NCBI RefSeq assembly: GCF_023195835.1
Contig: NZ_CP096200.1
Coordinates: 496,001-560,000, forward strand
DNA from: Vibrio sinaloensis
GTDB taxonomy: Bacteria; Pseudomonadota; Gammaproteobacteria; Enterobacterales; Vibrionaceae
Direction: 5' to 3'
Length of the DNA: 64,000 nt
In this document: piece by piece, positions 56,392-64,000 of the stretch
How the letters are laid out: the number at the start of each line of letters is the position of its first letter
Numbering within the stretch: position 1 is the stretch's first letter
The notes under the pieces: model-generated
Database searches by the model: none
The model's input: only the letters and a program-made list of their open reading frames with translations
What the model was told of the DNA's origin: nothing
Made by a program: the position numbers and the translations under genes

Positions 56392-56422
56392 AAAAAAAAG
56401 CCACAGTCGAAACTGTGGCTTT
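56392..56422 (-). terminator. Terminator of hydrolase copy 1
   Basis: A perfect 11-bp stem AAAGCCACAGT/ACTGTGGCTTT (56397-56407, 56412-56422), CGAA tetraloop, and a T-run on the minus strand. The same element is at the end of copy 2. Confidence 0.9.
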
Positions 56423-56448
56423 GCCTGGACTACCTAACGAACTAGGTA

Positions 56449-57558
56449 TTACTTACCGTGTTTGTACTCGACTGGGTCTGAACACTCAGTCCACTGCGGA
56501 GTACGGAAGTTTGGTGATTGCTCAACCATGTCGGCACACATCGCGGTCGTAAACTCGCTGGTGTCATCAAAGTTGAACGACATCTGGTAACCATACTTAT
56601 GCATATCCACCAAAATCTCTTTGCTGTCTAGGTTGGTAGTGAACTGCACCCAAGTACCGTAACGGCTCTCTTGACCTAGTGGCGTATCTTCATCTGGTGC
56701 ATCCATCGCATTCACCGCTGCCATTGTGAAGGCGTTGCGCGCTTTACCCATTGACTCGTTGTAGTTCAAGTTGTCAAAGTTAGTGACTTCTGCCAACCAC
56801 TGTGAGCGAACAAAACGGCCAATCGGTGATGGCGAGGCTGGAAGCCCTTTGGCAATCTTAGGATTGTTTAGGTCACCGTACGTTTCCAAGATGCGGCGTG
56901 CTTCATCCACCAACGGATCGTTGCCGTGAACGCGCAGCAGTTTGCCCTCTTCTGTTTTGATGTTGCCGAACCAAGCCTTCGCCGTACCGTCTTTCAGTAG
57001 CTCAAGTTGGAACACATCGCCACTTGGGTCGCTGACCGAAACGTGGAATGGGTGTTTGTGACCATTAGTTAACTGGTTCCAGCCCACTTGCCACTCGCCA
57101 TTTTGGTATGCGTCATACACTTCTTTGGCGTTTTTGTAGTTCTCAAGTAGGTAGCTTGGAGAATCTGCAATGTGAACCGCTGGTACGCCATTGTCTTGGT
57201 GTAGCTCTAGCGCATCTTCAGACCAGCCTTGGTAAAGCAAGTCAGCTGACATGCCATGTTCGTTGATACCGTGGCCGGTCGCACCTGCTAGCATGATAGT
57301 TTCAACAAATGAGATTGAGCGGTATTTCGCTTCCCACTGCAACACATTTTTGTAGTTGTCGAGTGGCTTAGACGCATTTTTAAATCCGACCGGACGGAAG
57401 TTCGCAACATTATCTAGCTCGGTAGACCAGTCAAACGAGCGAGTGTTGACGATACCGTGGTTGGTATCAAATAGGATACGAGTACACGCATTTGCAGTAG
57501 ACACGATACCAGCAGTAGCGACAGCGGCGATAGCTAGGTTAACGAGAGACTTTTTCAT
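56449..57558 (-). CDS. Choloylglycine hydrolase/penicillin V acylase family amidase, copy 1
   Basis: A 369-residue linear-amide C-N hydrolase of the Ntn superfamily (bile salt hydrolase, penicillin V acylase). Signal peptide ends ANA directly before Cys25, so export cleavage itself would expose the N-terminal nucleophile cysteine (ACTRILFDTNHG). Other family residues: NTRSFDW with the conserved Arg and Asp, and an Asn in the oxyanion region. Related Gram-negative enzymes (for example from Pectobacterium) hydrolyse acyl-homoserine lactones and penicillin V; substrate here is not shown by sequence. GAGG lies before the ATG. An identical protein is encoded at 58001-59110. Confidence 0.94.
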   Translation of the reverse strand: MKKSLVNLAIAAVATAGIVSTANACTRILFDTNHGIVNTRSFDWSTELDNVANFRPVGFKNASKPLDNYKNVLQWEAKYRSISFVETIMLAGATGHGINEHGMSADLLYQGWSEDALELHQDNGVPAVHIADSPSYLLENYKNAKEVYDAYQNGEWQVGWNQLTNGHKHPFHVSVSDPSGDVFQLELLKDGTAKAWFGNIKTEEGKLLRVHGNDPLVDEARRILETYGDLNNPKIAKGLPASPSPIGRFVRSQWLAEVTNFDNLNYNESMGKARNAFTMAAVNAMDAPDEDTPLGQESRYGTWVQFTTNLDSKEILVDMHKYGYQMSFNFDDTSEFTTAMCADMVEQSPNFRTPQWTECSDPVEYKHGK

Positions 57559-57782
57559 AATTTTGACCTCAATAGTTCGTTACTAATCCATTTGGATTGT
57601 TGTCCTGACAGTCGCAGCTAACTCTGATTGGGTTATCGTTAGTGCGTCTTGATGGGTCTATAATAACCGAACCTAGCCATTCTCAAACTTGCTTAGAATG
57701 GAATACGACCATGCTAGGATAAATCCGATATCATTCCCTACAAGCGTCCACCTTAAGCGCCCACCTTAAGCGCTTGCGCGCA

Positions 57783-57930
57783 CGATAACTGGTAGCTCGC
57801 ATTAACCCCACTTTGCTCAGCAAAATCACTGTCGTGACTAACCATAATCACCGCGCCTGGATAGCTGGCCAAGGTGTGGGCTTCGCTACTAGGGATCGTC
57901 GTACCGCACTGGTGAAACGCCTCCAACATG
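57783..57930 (-). pseudogene. Fossil of the ABC-F ATPase C-terminus
   Basis: About 148 bases that match the 3' end of the intact ABC-F gene (61524-61860) with roughly a dozen changes and one internal deletion. Translated on the minus strand it reads MLEAFHQ, SEAHTL, then ASYPGAVIMVSHDSDFAEQSGV. The intact gene has 61 extra codons between those blocks, including the second signature LSGGE and Walker B motif, so the fossil could not bind ATP. The deletion junction lies at CAAGGTGTGGGC, corresponding to a 12-bp direct repeat (CAAGGTGCGTGC) present twice in the intact gene at 61611 and 61794. It abuts the start of duplication copy 2. Confidence 0.9.
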
Positions 57931-57942
57931 ACTCCACAGAAC

Positions 57943-57974
57943 AAAAAAAAAGCCACAGTCGAAACTGTGGCTTT
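57943..57974 (-). terminator. Terminator of hydrolase copy 2
   Basis: Same 11-bp stem and CGAA loop as copy 1, with an A-run one base longer on the plus strand (T-run on the minus strand). Confidence 0.88.
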
Positions 57975-58000
57975 GCCAGGACTACCTAACGAACTAGGTA

Positions 58001-59110
58001 TTACTTACCGTGTTTGTACTCGACTGGGTCTGAACACTCAGTCCACTGCGGAGTACGGAAGTTTGGTGATTGCTCAACCATGTCGGCACACATCGCGGTC
58101 GTAAACTCGCTGGTGTCATCAAAGTTGAACGACATCTGGTAACCATACTTATGCATATCCACCAAAATCTCTTTGCTGTCTAGGTTGGTAGTGAACTGCA
58201 CCCAAGTACCGTAACGGCTCTCTTGACCTAGTGGCGTATCTTCATCTGGTGCATCCATCGCATTCACCGCTGCCATTGTGAAGGCGTTGCGCGCTTTACC
58301 CATTGACTCGTTGTAGTTCAAGTTGTCAAAGTTAGTGACTTCTGCCAACCACTGTGAGCGAACAAAACGGCCAATCGGTGATGGCGAGGCTGGAAGCCCT
58401 TTGGCAATCTTAGGATTGTTTAGGTCACCGTACGTTTCCAAGATGCGGCGTGCTTCATCCACCAACGGATCGTTGCCGTGAACGCGCAGCAGTTTGCCCT
58501 CTTCTGTTTTGATGTTGCCGAACCAAGCCTTCGCCGTACCGTCTTTCAGTAGCTCAAGTTGGAACACATCGCCACTTGGGTCGCTGACCGAAACGTGGAA
58601 TGGGTGTTTGTGACCATTAGTTAACTGGTTCCAGCCCACTTGCCACTCGCCATTTTGGTATGCGTCATACACTTCTTTGGCGTTTTTGTAGTTCTCAAGT
58701 AGGTAGCTTGGAGAATCTGCAATGTGAACCGCTGGTACGCCATTGTCTTGGTGTAGCTCTAGCGCATCTTCAGACCAGCCTTGGTAAAGCAAGTCAGCTG
58801 ACATGCCATGTTCGTTGATACCGTGGCCGGTCGCACCTGCTAGCATGATAGTTTCAACAAATGAGATTGAGCGGTATTTCGCTTCCCACTGCAACACATT
58901 TTTGTAGTTGTCGAGTGGCTTAGACGCATTTTTAAATCCGACCGGACGGAAGTTCGCAACATTATCTAGCTCGGTAGACCAGTCAAACGAGCGAGTGTTG
59001 ACGATACCGTGGTTGGTATCAAATAGGATACGAGTACACGCATTTGCAGTAGACACGATACCAGCAGTAGCGACAGCGGCGATAGCTAGGTTAACGAGAG
59101 ACTTTTTCAT
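58001..59110 (-). CDS. Choloylglycine hydrolase/penicillin V acylase family amidase, copy 2
   Basis: Encodes the same 369-residue protein as copy 1, without a single residue change. The ribosome-binding site and at least 110 bases of upstream sequence are also the same, so both copies should be expressed from equivalent promoters, doubling dosage. Complete identity of the coding region, against diverged flanks, suggests either very recent duplication or gene conversion. Upstream (59279-59622) differs from the sequence upstream of copy 1. Confidence 0.94.
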   Translation of the reverse strand: MKKSLVNLAIAAVATAGIVSTANACTRILFDTNHGIVNTRSFDWSTELDNVANFRPVGFKNASKPLDNYKNVLQWEAKYRSISFVETIMLAGATGHGINEHGMSADLLYQGWSEDALELHQDNGVPAVHIADSPSYLLENYKNAKEVYDAYQNGEWQVGWNQLTNGHKHPFHVSVSDPSGDVFQLELLKDGTAKAWFGNIKTEEGKLLRVHGNDPLVDEARRILETYGDLNNPKIAKGLPASPSPIGRFVRSQWLAEVTNFDNLNYNESMGKARNAFTMAAVNAMDAPDEDTPLGQESRYGTWVQFTTNLDSKEILVDMHKYGYQMSFNFDDTSEFTTAMCADMVEQSPNFRTPQWTECSDPVEYKHGK

Positions 59111-59278
59111 AATTTTGACCTCAATAGTTCGTTACTAATCCATTTGGATTGTTGTCCTGACAGTCGCAGCTAACTCTGATTGGGTTATCGTTAGTGCGTC
59201 TTGATGGGTCTATAATAACCGAATCTAGCCATTCTCAAACTTGCTTAGAATGGAACATGACCACGCTAGAATAAATCC

Positions 59279-59622
59279 AATTGTTAATCGCGGGTCTTAA
59301 ACTGTGCAAAGGCTGTCGCTCTACTCTGGGGGAATCATCGTGGTACCGCTAAGCGATGAAAGCTAGGAACGATTCGGTCTCTGAGTTGAGTAAGCGGAGT
59401 CAATGGTTGATAAGACTCAGCAAGCGGTGTCAAGCCAATACCAATCGTTGTCGTTGCAACTAACTAGAGTGGCCAGCCTCAATTCGGCGGTCCCTTTTGA
59501 AGGGCAAACGTAAAAACCAAGGTGATGAAAAAAATGCGCTTTTAATAAGGATTATTGAGTAGTTCATCACAATAAGATGCTATTATTGCCGCTCGTGTGA
59601 TTGTTGTATTCGAACTGATTAA
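59279..59622. other. Intergenic region between hydrolase copy 2 and the TPR-GGDEF gene
   Basis: About 340 bases without a supported gene between divergent units. It holds the GGDEF gene promoter and possibly part of the hydrolase promoter. I see no terminator or operator and no match to the ABC-F fossil. Confidence 0.4.
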
Positions 59623-61512
59623 ATGAAGCCCGCTCTGTTGCTGCTCTTATGCTGTTGTGTCATGGTTGCGCCGGATGGAATAGCAGCCTGTAAACTAGAT
59701 AATGATTATCTTGCCTCACGCATAAGATCTGCGGAACAACCCCAGCTAGATCTCTACTACGCGTCACAATGTCGTCCAGAGCAGGTCGACCGACAAGCAT
59801 TCTCCCTTGACGAGGCGACCTCAGTCGAGGGGCAAGCTCTCTATTATTTTGCTCTCAAGAACCTAAGCCGTTACGAAGGGGTAGAGATCCCTCCGTTACC
59901 TGACCTCGTTGCTGTCGGCCAAACGGCCAAGATTGACTGGATAGAAGCAGAAGCCAAGCTCAACTTAGCAATAACAAAGATCGATGCTGACCAATTAATT
60001 GAAGGAGAGAAACTGCTCCACGAGGTGATTCCCATTGCGCGCGATATCGGCTATACCCGCCTACTCTCTCGCGCATATCGTTGGTTAGGCAACCTCAAGT
60101 TTCAACAGGCTGAGCTAAAAGCAGGGCTAAATTACTACAAGATGGCTTACCAGCTGGCAATGGAAATTGGTGACGCTTTTCAAACCACCATGACACTCAA
60201 CAATATCGCCAACGTGTACATGCAGTTGCAAGATTTGCCGCGAGCTGAGGAGTATATCCACCGGGCAATGTCGCTCTATCATGATAACGGCTTTGACAAC
60301 AGCTTGTTCAAAGCGATTCTATACGGCAACTCTAGCGCGATATTTTTTGCCAATCAGCAGTACCAGCGTGCCGAACAGTATATGCAGATGGCGATTGACG
60401 AAGCCGCACAGACTGGCTCAGTGACCATCCGAGTGGTTACCTTAGCCGACATGGCACAGCAGCACTCTAAAATTGGCAATGGCGATAAAGCACTCGAGAT
60501 TGCCCAGCGGTGTGTGGACATCGCACAAAGTGAAACCCAGTCTGAAATCACACTCGCTATTTGCGAAGATGCCATGGCCTCGGCCTTTCTCAGTCAGCAC
60601 AACTACACCCAAGCCATCGAGTATTCCAACAAAGTGCTTGATGCCGTGACTAACTCGACGGTCGAGGAATTGGTGTGGGAAGCACAAATTCTCAGCACCC
60701 TGACAGCAGCCCATGAACAACTGGGGGAATATCATACCGCGCTGGAACTGACCAAGCAGCAGATGTCTGTGCAAAAAAAATACTACGACCAAACCCACAA
60801 TGACGAAATACTGAGTGAAAAGAACAGCCTCGAACGTCAACTGAATCGCCGCGAAGTCGAGTTGCTTGAAGCTCAAAATGAGCTGCAAGATATCCGGCTG
60901 CAAGAGCAGCGTCTGCGCGAGACCCTTACCGTGACTCTGTTTATCGTCTTCGGCTACTTTTCACTGCGGACCTTAATGCGGCTTAAACGCACTAACCGCG
61001 AGTTAATGAGCCAAAATGCCACCGACACCTTGACTGGCATTCACAACCGACGTTATTTGGAAAACTGGCTACAACAGTTGAATGACCAACAAGCCAATCA
61101 AAACTACTTAGTCTGCGTAGTCGATATCGACCACTTTAAACAGTTCAACGACCAGTACGGGCACAAAGCCGGAGACCTGGTCCTAACCCAAACGGCGCTG
61201 ACACTACAAAAATCGATCCGCAGCCAAGACATGCTGGTCCGCTGGGGCGGTGAAGAGTTCGTTATCATAGTTCCATTGAACGCAAGCACTCAGGCGCAAG
61301 AAACGCTTGAGCGACTGCGGCACCAAGTCGAAGCTTCACCGGCTAAAGACAGCAACAACAATACCTTTTATATCACAGTGTCACTGGGCGCGTGTCGCTG
61401 TAAAAAAAGTGCCCTAAAGTTTCAATGGGAAAGAGTTTTTTCCCGTGCAGATTCAGCCCTATACAAGGCCAAACGTGCTGGTAGAAACCGGTACCATATT
61501 TACCACGACTGA
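59623..61512 (+). CDS. TPR-sensor diguanylate cyclase (GGDEF)
   Basis: A 629-residue inner-membrane protein. Signal or anchor at the N-terminus (MKPALLLLLCCCVMVAPDG), a periplasmic region with several TPR repeats (about 110-390; for example LSRAYRWLGNLKFQQAELKAG and TTMTLNNIANVYMQLQDLPRAE), a coiled-coil (about 395-430), a TM helix (about 430-450) and a GGDEF domain (about 465-629). The active site GGEEF (about 541) and DIDHFKQFNDQYGHKAGD are intact, and an RxxD inhibitory I-site (RSQD) is present, so it is probably an active, feedback-inhibited cyclase. No clear ribosome-binding site precedes the ATG. It converges closely with the ABC-F gene. Confidence 0.92.
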   Translation: MKPALLLLLCCCVMVAPDGIAACKLDNDYLASRIRSAEQPQLDLYYASQCRPEQVDRQAFSLDEATSVEGQALYYFALKNLSRYEGVEIPPLPDLVAVGQTAKIDWIEAEAKLNLAITKIDADQLIEGEKLLHEVIPIARDIGYTRLLSRAYRWLGNLKFQQAELKAGLNYYKMAYQLAMEIGDAFQTTMTLNNIANVYMQLQDLPRAEEYIHRAMSLYHDNGFDNSLFKAILYGNSSAIFFANQQYQRAEQYMQMAIDEAAQTGSVTIRVVTLADMAQQHSKIGNGDKALEIAQRCVDIAQSETQSEITLAICEDAMASAFLSQHNYTQAIEYSNKVLDAVTNSTVEELVWEAQILSTLTAAHEQLGEYHTALELTKQQMSVQKKYYDQTHNDEILSEKNSLERQLNRREVELLEAQNELQDIRLQEQRLRETLTVTLFIVFGYFSLRTLMRLKRTNRELMSQNATDTLTGIHNRRYLENWLQQLNDQQANQNYLVCVVDIDHFKQFNDQYGHKAGDLVLTQTALTLQKSIRSQDMLVRWGGEEFVIIVPLNASTQAQETLERLRHQVEASPAKDSNNNTFYITVSLGACRCKKSALKFQWERVFSRADSALYKAKRAGRNRYHIYHD

Positions 61513-61517
61513 ACCAA

Positions 61518-63092
61518 TCAGGATGATAACTGGTAGCTCAGAGTAACCCCACTTTGCTCAGCAAAATCACTGTCGTGACTAACCATCATCACCGCGCCTG
61601 GATAGCTGGCCAAGGTGCGTGCGAGTAATATTTTTGAATCCAAGTCGAGGTGATTATCCGGCTCATCAAGCAGCAAAATTGGCGCGCTGTCTTGATGGCT
61701 GACAATCAACATGGCCAGCTTCATCTTTTCGCCGCCACTTAAATGTGCCACCTTGCGATGAACATCATCCCGGCGAAAACCGATCCCAGCCAGCAAGGTG
61801 CGTGCTTCACTGGCAGGGATAGTCGCACAGCGCTGGTGAAATGCCTCCAACATGGATAACTCCGGCGCTAGCAACGCAAAGTGTTGGTCGAGATAGTAAA
61901 CCGGCGCGTTGACCAAACAACGTCCGCCTTTCAAGGTCTGCTTAGCGCGAATGACATTGAGCAGCGTCGACTTACCGCTACCATTGTCGCCTTTCAGCCA
62001 CAGTTTATCTCCGTGACCAAGCTGAAAATGAATTGGCTCACACTGGCCAAACGGCAACACCGCATTGACCAAGCTTATCAGTGGGCCTCTTTTTTGTATC
62101 GCGTCATGCATGTAGAATTTTTGCGTTTGGTCTCGCGCTTGGCGCGCTGTAAGCGCTTGCACTTTTTGCTGTAAACAAGCACTGCGCCCCAACTCGTTTT
62201 TATTTCGATGTGCCACGGCCGACGTCGCTTTGTCGCGCAGTCCGTTAAGCAAAATCTTAGGTTGGCTGCCACTGCGGCGCACTTTCATCCCCTGCGCAGT
62301 GCGTTGGTCTGCCTTCTCCTTATTACGCTGAGCTTGACGTTGTAACGCTTTCTGCTGTTTATGCACGCTGTCGAGTTGTCGCTCGATAGCGGCCGCATGT
62401 TGCTGCTGTTGCGCATAATAGTGGTCATAGTTACCGCCATATTGCGTCAAGCCTAGACTCGACAGCTGCCAAATTTGATCCATTTCACGCAGCAATAGCC
62501 GATCATGGCTGACCAATACGACATAGCCGTAAAATTGGCGTAACTGGTCACGTAGCCACATACGACCAGCTTGATCTAAATGGTTTGAGGGTTCATCAAG
62601 CACGAGAAGTTGCGCGTCGGATTGAAACAACTGCCACAACTGCAGTTTGGCCAATTGACCACCACTGAGCTTAGCGCAAGGAAAATGGACATCGCTCGGT
62701 AAACCCAGTGCGAGCAGTTGGTTTTGCAAATCGTATTTCAGCGACCATTGCTCTGCCACCAGATCAAACCAATGCTGATCGCACTTTCCAGATTCGATTT
62801 GCGCCAATGCGTGCAGTTGTGGCTCGAGATTTAAATAGCCCGCGATAGTCAAGTCACTATTAAGTAACGATGAAGGTAGCTGGTGGTAAGTGTGTACTTT
62901 TTTAGTCACCTTAACGTAGCCTGAAGTCGGTCGTCGCTCACCACTGAGTACATCCGCCAACACTGACTTTCCGCTGCCATTACGTCCCACTAAACCAACA
63001 CGTTTGTGGCGTAAAGTGACGCTGACGTCATTGAACAATGATTTGCCATCGGCAAACTGATAGCTGAGTTGATGAGCTTGAAGTATAGGCAT
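61518..63092 (-). CDS. ABC-F family ATPase
   Basis: A 524-residue soluble protein with two ABC domains and no TM segment: Walker A GRNGSGKS (36-43), signature LSGGQLAK (142), Walker B LLVLDEPSNHLD; then a charged inter-domain linker (about 230-285) and second Walker A GDNGSGKST (368), signature LSGGEKMK (451), Walker B ILLLDEPDNHLD. ABC-F proteins act on the ribosome, as translation factors or antibiotic-protection proteins. The short length and linker do not match EttA, Uup or YheS, so its specific role is unknown. AGGAGG precedes the ATG. A fossil of its 3' end lies at 57783-57930. Confidence 0.92.
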   Translation of the reverse strand: MPILQAHQLSYQFADGKSLFNDVSVTLRHKRVGLVGRNGSGKSVLADVLSGERRPTSGYVKVTKKVHTYHQLPSSLLNSDLTIAGYLNLEPQLHALAQIESGKCDQHWFDLVAEQWSLKYDLQNQLLALGLPSDVHFPCAKLSGGQLAKLQLWQLFQSDAQLLVLDEPSNHLDQAGRMWLRDQLRQFYGYVVLVSHDRLLLREMDQIWQLSSLGLTQYGGNYDHYYAQQQQHAAAIERQLDSVHKQQKALQRQAQRNKEKADQRTAQGMKVRRSGSQPKILLNGLRDKATSAVAHRNKNELGRSACLQQKVQALTARQARDQTQKFYMHDAIQKRGPLISLVNAVLPFGQCEPIHFQLGHGDKLWLKGDNGSGKSTLLNVIRAKQTLKGGRCLVNAPVYYLDQHFALLAPELSMLEAFHQRCATIPASEARTLLAGIGFRRDDVHRKVAHLSGGEKMKLAMLIVSHQDSAPILLLDEPDNHLDLDSKILLARTLASYPGAVMMVSHDSDFAEQSGVTLSYQLSS

Positions 63093-63407
63093 AATGTGCC
63101 TCCTGATAGACAGGATTAGGCATCATGCGTAGCGAAACGGCTCAATAAAGGACCGGCGTCAAAACACGCGTCGATTATCGCTGAAAAAAGTGCTGCCGAA
63201 AGCAAGATAGAGGCTACGCCGACTAACCCTGTGAAATCCAAAAAAGAAGAAATAACGGATAACAGGTGTTAGTTGTTCATGTTGGCGTAATCTCCTTAAG
63301 AAGTGATTGGGAGAGTATAGAGTACCTATAGGTCAAACTACAACCAAAGATTGCACAAAAGGTAGCCAGCCAACCTTCGTCTCATTGCAACAGCGCTCTG
63401 GCAAGTA
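63093..63407. other. Leader region of the ABC-F gene and gap before the napH-like gene
   Basis: About 315 bases. On the minus strand a strong AAGGAG (63296-63291 area) precedes ATG 63281, which opens only three codons (MNN, stop at 63270). A different minus-strand frame (63267 to about 63117) is open and strongly hydrophobic but lacks an ATG. These may be leader elements of the ABC-F gene. Nothing else recognised; the napH-like gene ends at 63408. Confidence 0.4.
63270..63281 (-). other. Possible three-codon leader ORF upstream of ABC-F
   Basis: ATG-AAC-AAC-TAA with AAGGAG 11 bases upstream, about 180 bases before the ABC-F start. Its ribosome-binding site is strong for so short a frame; it might be a minimal upstream ORF or the remnant of a longer leader. 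Confidence 0.3.
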
Positions 63408-64000
63408 TCAGTCGATCTGTTTAACTGAGATGCGATTTTTAAACTCAAACACTTTCTCAGCGCACACATCGATACAGCGACCACAACTGATACAGTTTTG
63501 GTCCATTATCCGCCGATCGCCCTGTTTAAGCGGTTGACGCAACACCTCAGGCTCAGGACAAACGTAATAGCAGTCCATACACTTGGTGCAAGCTTCACGG
63601 CGAGTTGCGGTTACACGCAACAGGCTCTGGCTGCCAATCACGCCATAGGTGGCGCCAAGCGGACACAAATGACCACACCAGCCATGCTCAACCAACAGTA
63701 GATCGAGCAAAAACACCAACAGGATCAAAATCCAACCAGCGCCCATGCCGAACACTAAACCACGGTGCAAGGTGGCTACAGGATCGATCCAGGCCCAAAG
63801 CACGCTGCCTGATAGTGCGCTGCCCACCAGCAGCACTGGGATCAGCCAGTAGCGCAGTTGCGGCGACCAACGATAGCTGGCTTTCAAGTTAAGTTTGCGC
63901 CTCAGCCACGCTGCTAAATCGGTCACAACATTGAGCGGACAAACCCATGCACAAAATGCACGCGGGCTGATCAAAGCGTAAAAACCGACCACCACAGCAA
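63408..64000 (-). CDS. napH: NapH-like membrane ferredoxin, quinol-oxidising subunit, partial
   Basis: The C-terminal about 197 residues of a NapH-type protein; the frame runs through the right edge of the window, so the N-terminus is missing. NapH and NapG pass electrons from quinol to periplasmic nitrate reductase. Visible are the two conserved CxxxCP motifs (CAWVCPLN and CGHLCPLG), TM helices between them (about 50-65 and 80-100), and two C-terminal 4Fe-4S sites (CTKCMDCYYVCPEP and CISCGRCIDVCAEK). Related NosR/CcoG-type proteins share parts of this layout, so the exact system is uncertain. It seems to be the last gene of its operon. Confidence 0.85.
   Translation of the reverse strand, partial: AVVVGFYALISPRAFCAWVCPLNVVTDLAAWLRRKLNLKASYRWSPQLRYWLIPVLLVGSALSGSVLWAWIDPVATLHRGLVFGMGAGWILILLVFLLDLLLVEHGWCGHLCPLGATYGVIGSQSLLRVTATRREACTKCMDCYYVCPEPEVLRQPLKQGDRRIMDQNCISCGRCIDVCAEKVFEFKNRISVKQID

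Larger units (their letters stand above)
56382..57726. repeat. Direct duplication, copy 1
   Basis: About 1.35 kb repeated at 57933-59278 in the same orientation. The 1110-bp hydrolase gene appears identical in both copies by reading; differences cluster at the edges: an A-run of 8 versus 9, one base near 56426, and several changes after position 57671. Confidence 0.95.
57933..59278. repeat. Direct duplication, copy 2
   Basis: Second copy of the 1.35-kb unit at 56382-57726, offset 1552 bases across the gene. Edge differences are listed under copy 1. Confidence 0.95.

Noticed and set aside
56382..59278. Insertion sequence or integron as cause of the duplication
   Set aside because: No transposase, terminal inverted repeats or attachment sites were seen; the ABC-F fossil explains the arrangement better.
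63117..63267. Hydrophobic small membrane protein upstream of the ABC-F gene
   Set aside because: No ATG or GTG start with a ribosome-binding site, and a seven-T run separates it from the frame that has one. Kept only as a leader-region observation.

Overview
The window looks like a Vibrio chromosome segment (gamma-proteobacterium). Supporting signs are a Lap-type large-adhesin control and export module, a ChiA-type chitinase, nagB, sstT, a ProXWV-order betaine transporter, copper efflux genes and many c-di-GMP proteins. No rRNA, tRNA, CRISPR array, phage or insertion sequence was found. Coding density is high, and most operons end in clear hairpin terminators.

Layout. 1-5331: end of a Lap operon (HlyD-type adaptor, LapG-like protease, LapD-like c-di-GMP receptor, LapB-like ABC exporter). 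5349-9857: chitinase and tryptophanase, the latter with a candidate TnaC leader peptide. 10093-14391: DUF2057 protein, HD-GYP protein, RimL-like acetyltransferase, then a small copper-delivery operon (anchored protein, SCO, PCuAC). 14437-19746: RsgA-type GTPase behind a short leader ORF and overlapping hairpins, SstT, a Sel1-repeat protein, NagB and a 57-residue small protein. 20086-25430: SgrR-like regulator and a glycine-betaine-type ABC transporter.

25440-44729 is the most coherent accessory block. It reads as a beta-glucan (probably laminarin, beta-1,3-glucan) utilisation locus: GH3 enzyme with its AraC regulator, LamB-like porin, secreted GH16 lipoprotein, LacI-family regulator, a substrate-binding-like protein without a signal peptide, a five-gene Dpp/Opp-type ABC importer, and a 1145-residue cytoplasmic protein resembling beta-1,3-glucan phosphorylases (GH149/GH161, GH94-related). 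Six copies of a 16-bp palindrome (AAGAAAGCGCTTTCTT or close variants) occur in this block and were noticed nowhere else; they lie upstream of the porin, GH16, lacI, the signal-less protein and the importer. The inferred path is outer-membrane cleavage by GH16, passage through the porin, ABC import and cytoplasmic phosphorolysis to glucose-1-phosphate.

44735-46714: LysR regulator and a membrane diguanylate cyclase. 46839-54301: a CusCBA-type copper/silver RND operon with a cupredoxin and a Cys/His-rich small protein, preceded by a MerR/CueR-type promoter with a 19-bp spacer; the CusB carries two fused CusF-like domains. 54428-56250: HAD phosphatase, YaeR-like VOC protein and a membrane coiled-coil protein.

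56382-59278 holds a near-perfect direct duplication of about 1.35 kb, each copy carrying the same choloylglycine-hydrolase-family gene. Between the copies lies a fossil of the C-terminus of the ABC-F gene found intact at 61518-63092. Its internal deletion matches recombination between 12-bp direct repeats still visible in the intact gene. A TPR-GGDEF protein lies between the second copy and the ABC-F gene. The window ends inside a napH-like gene.
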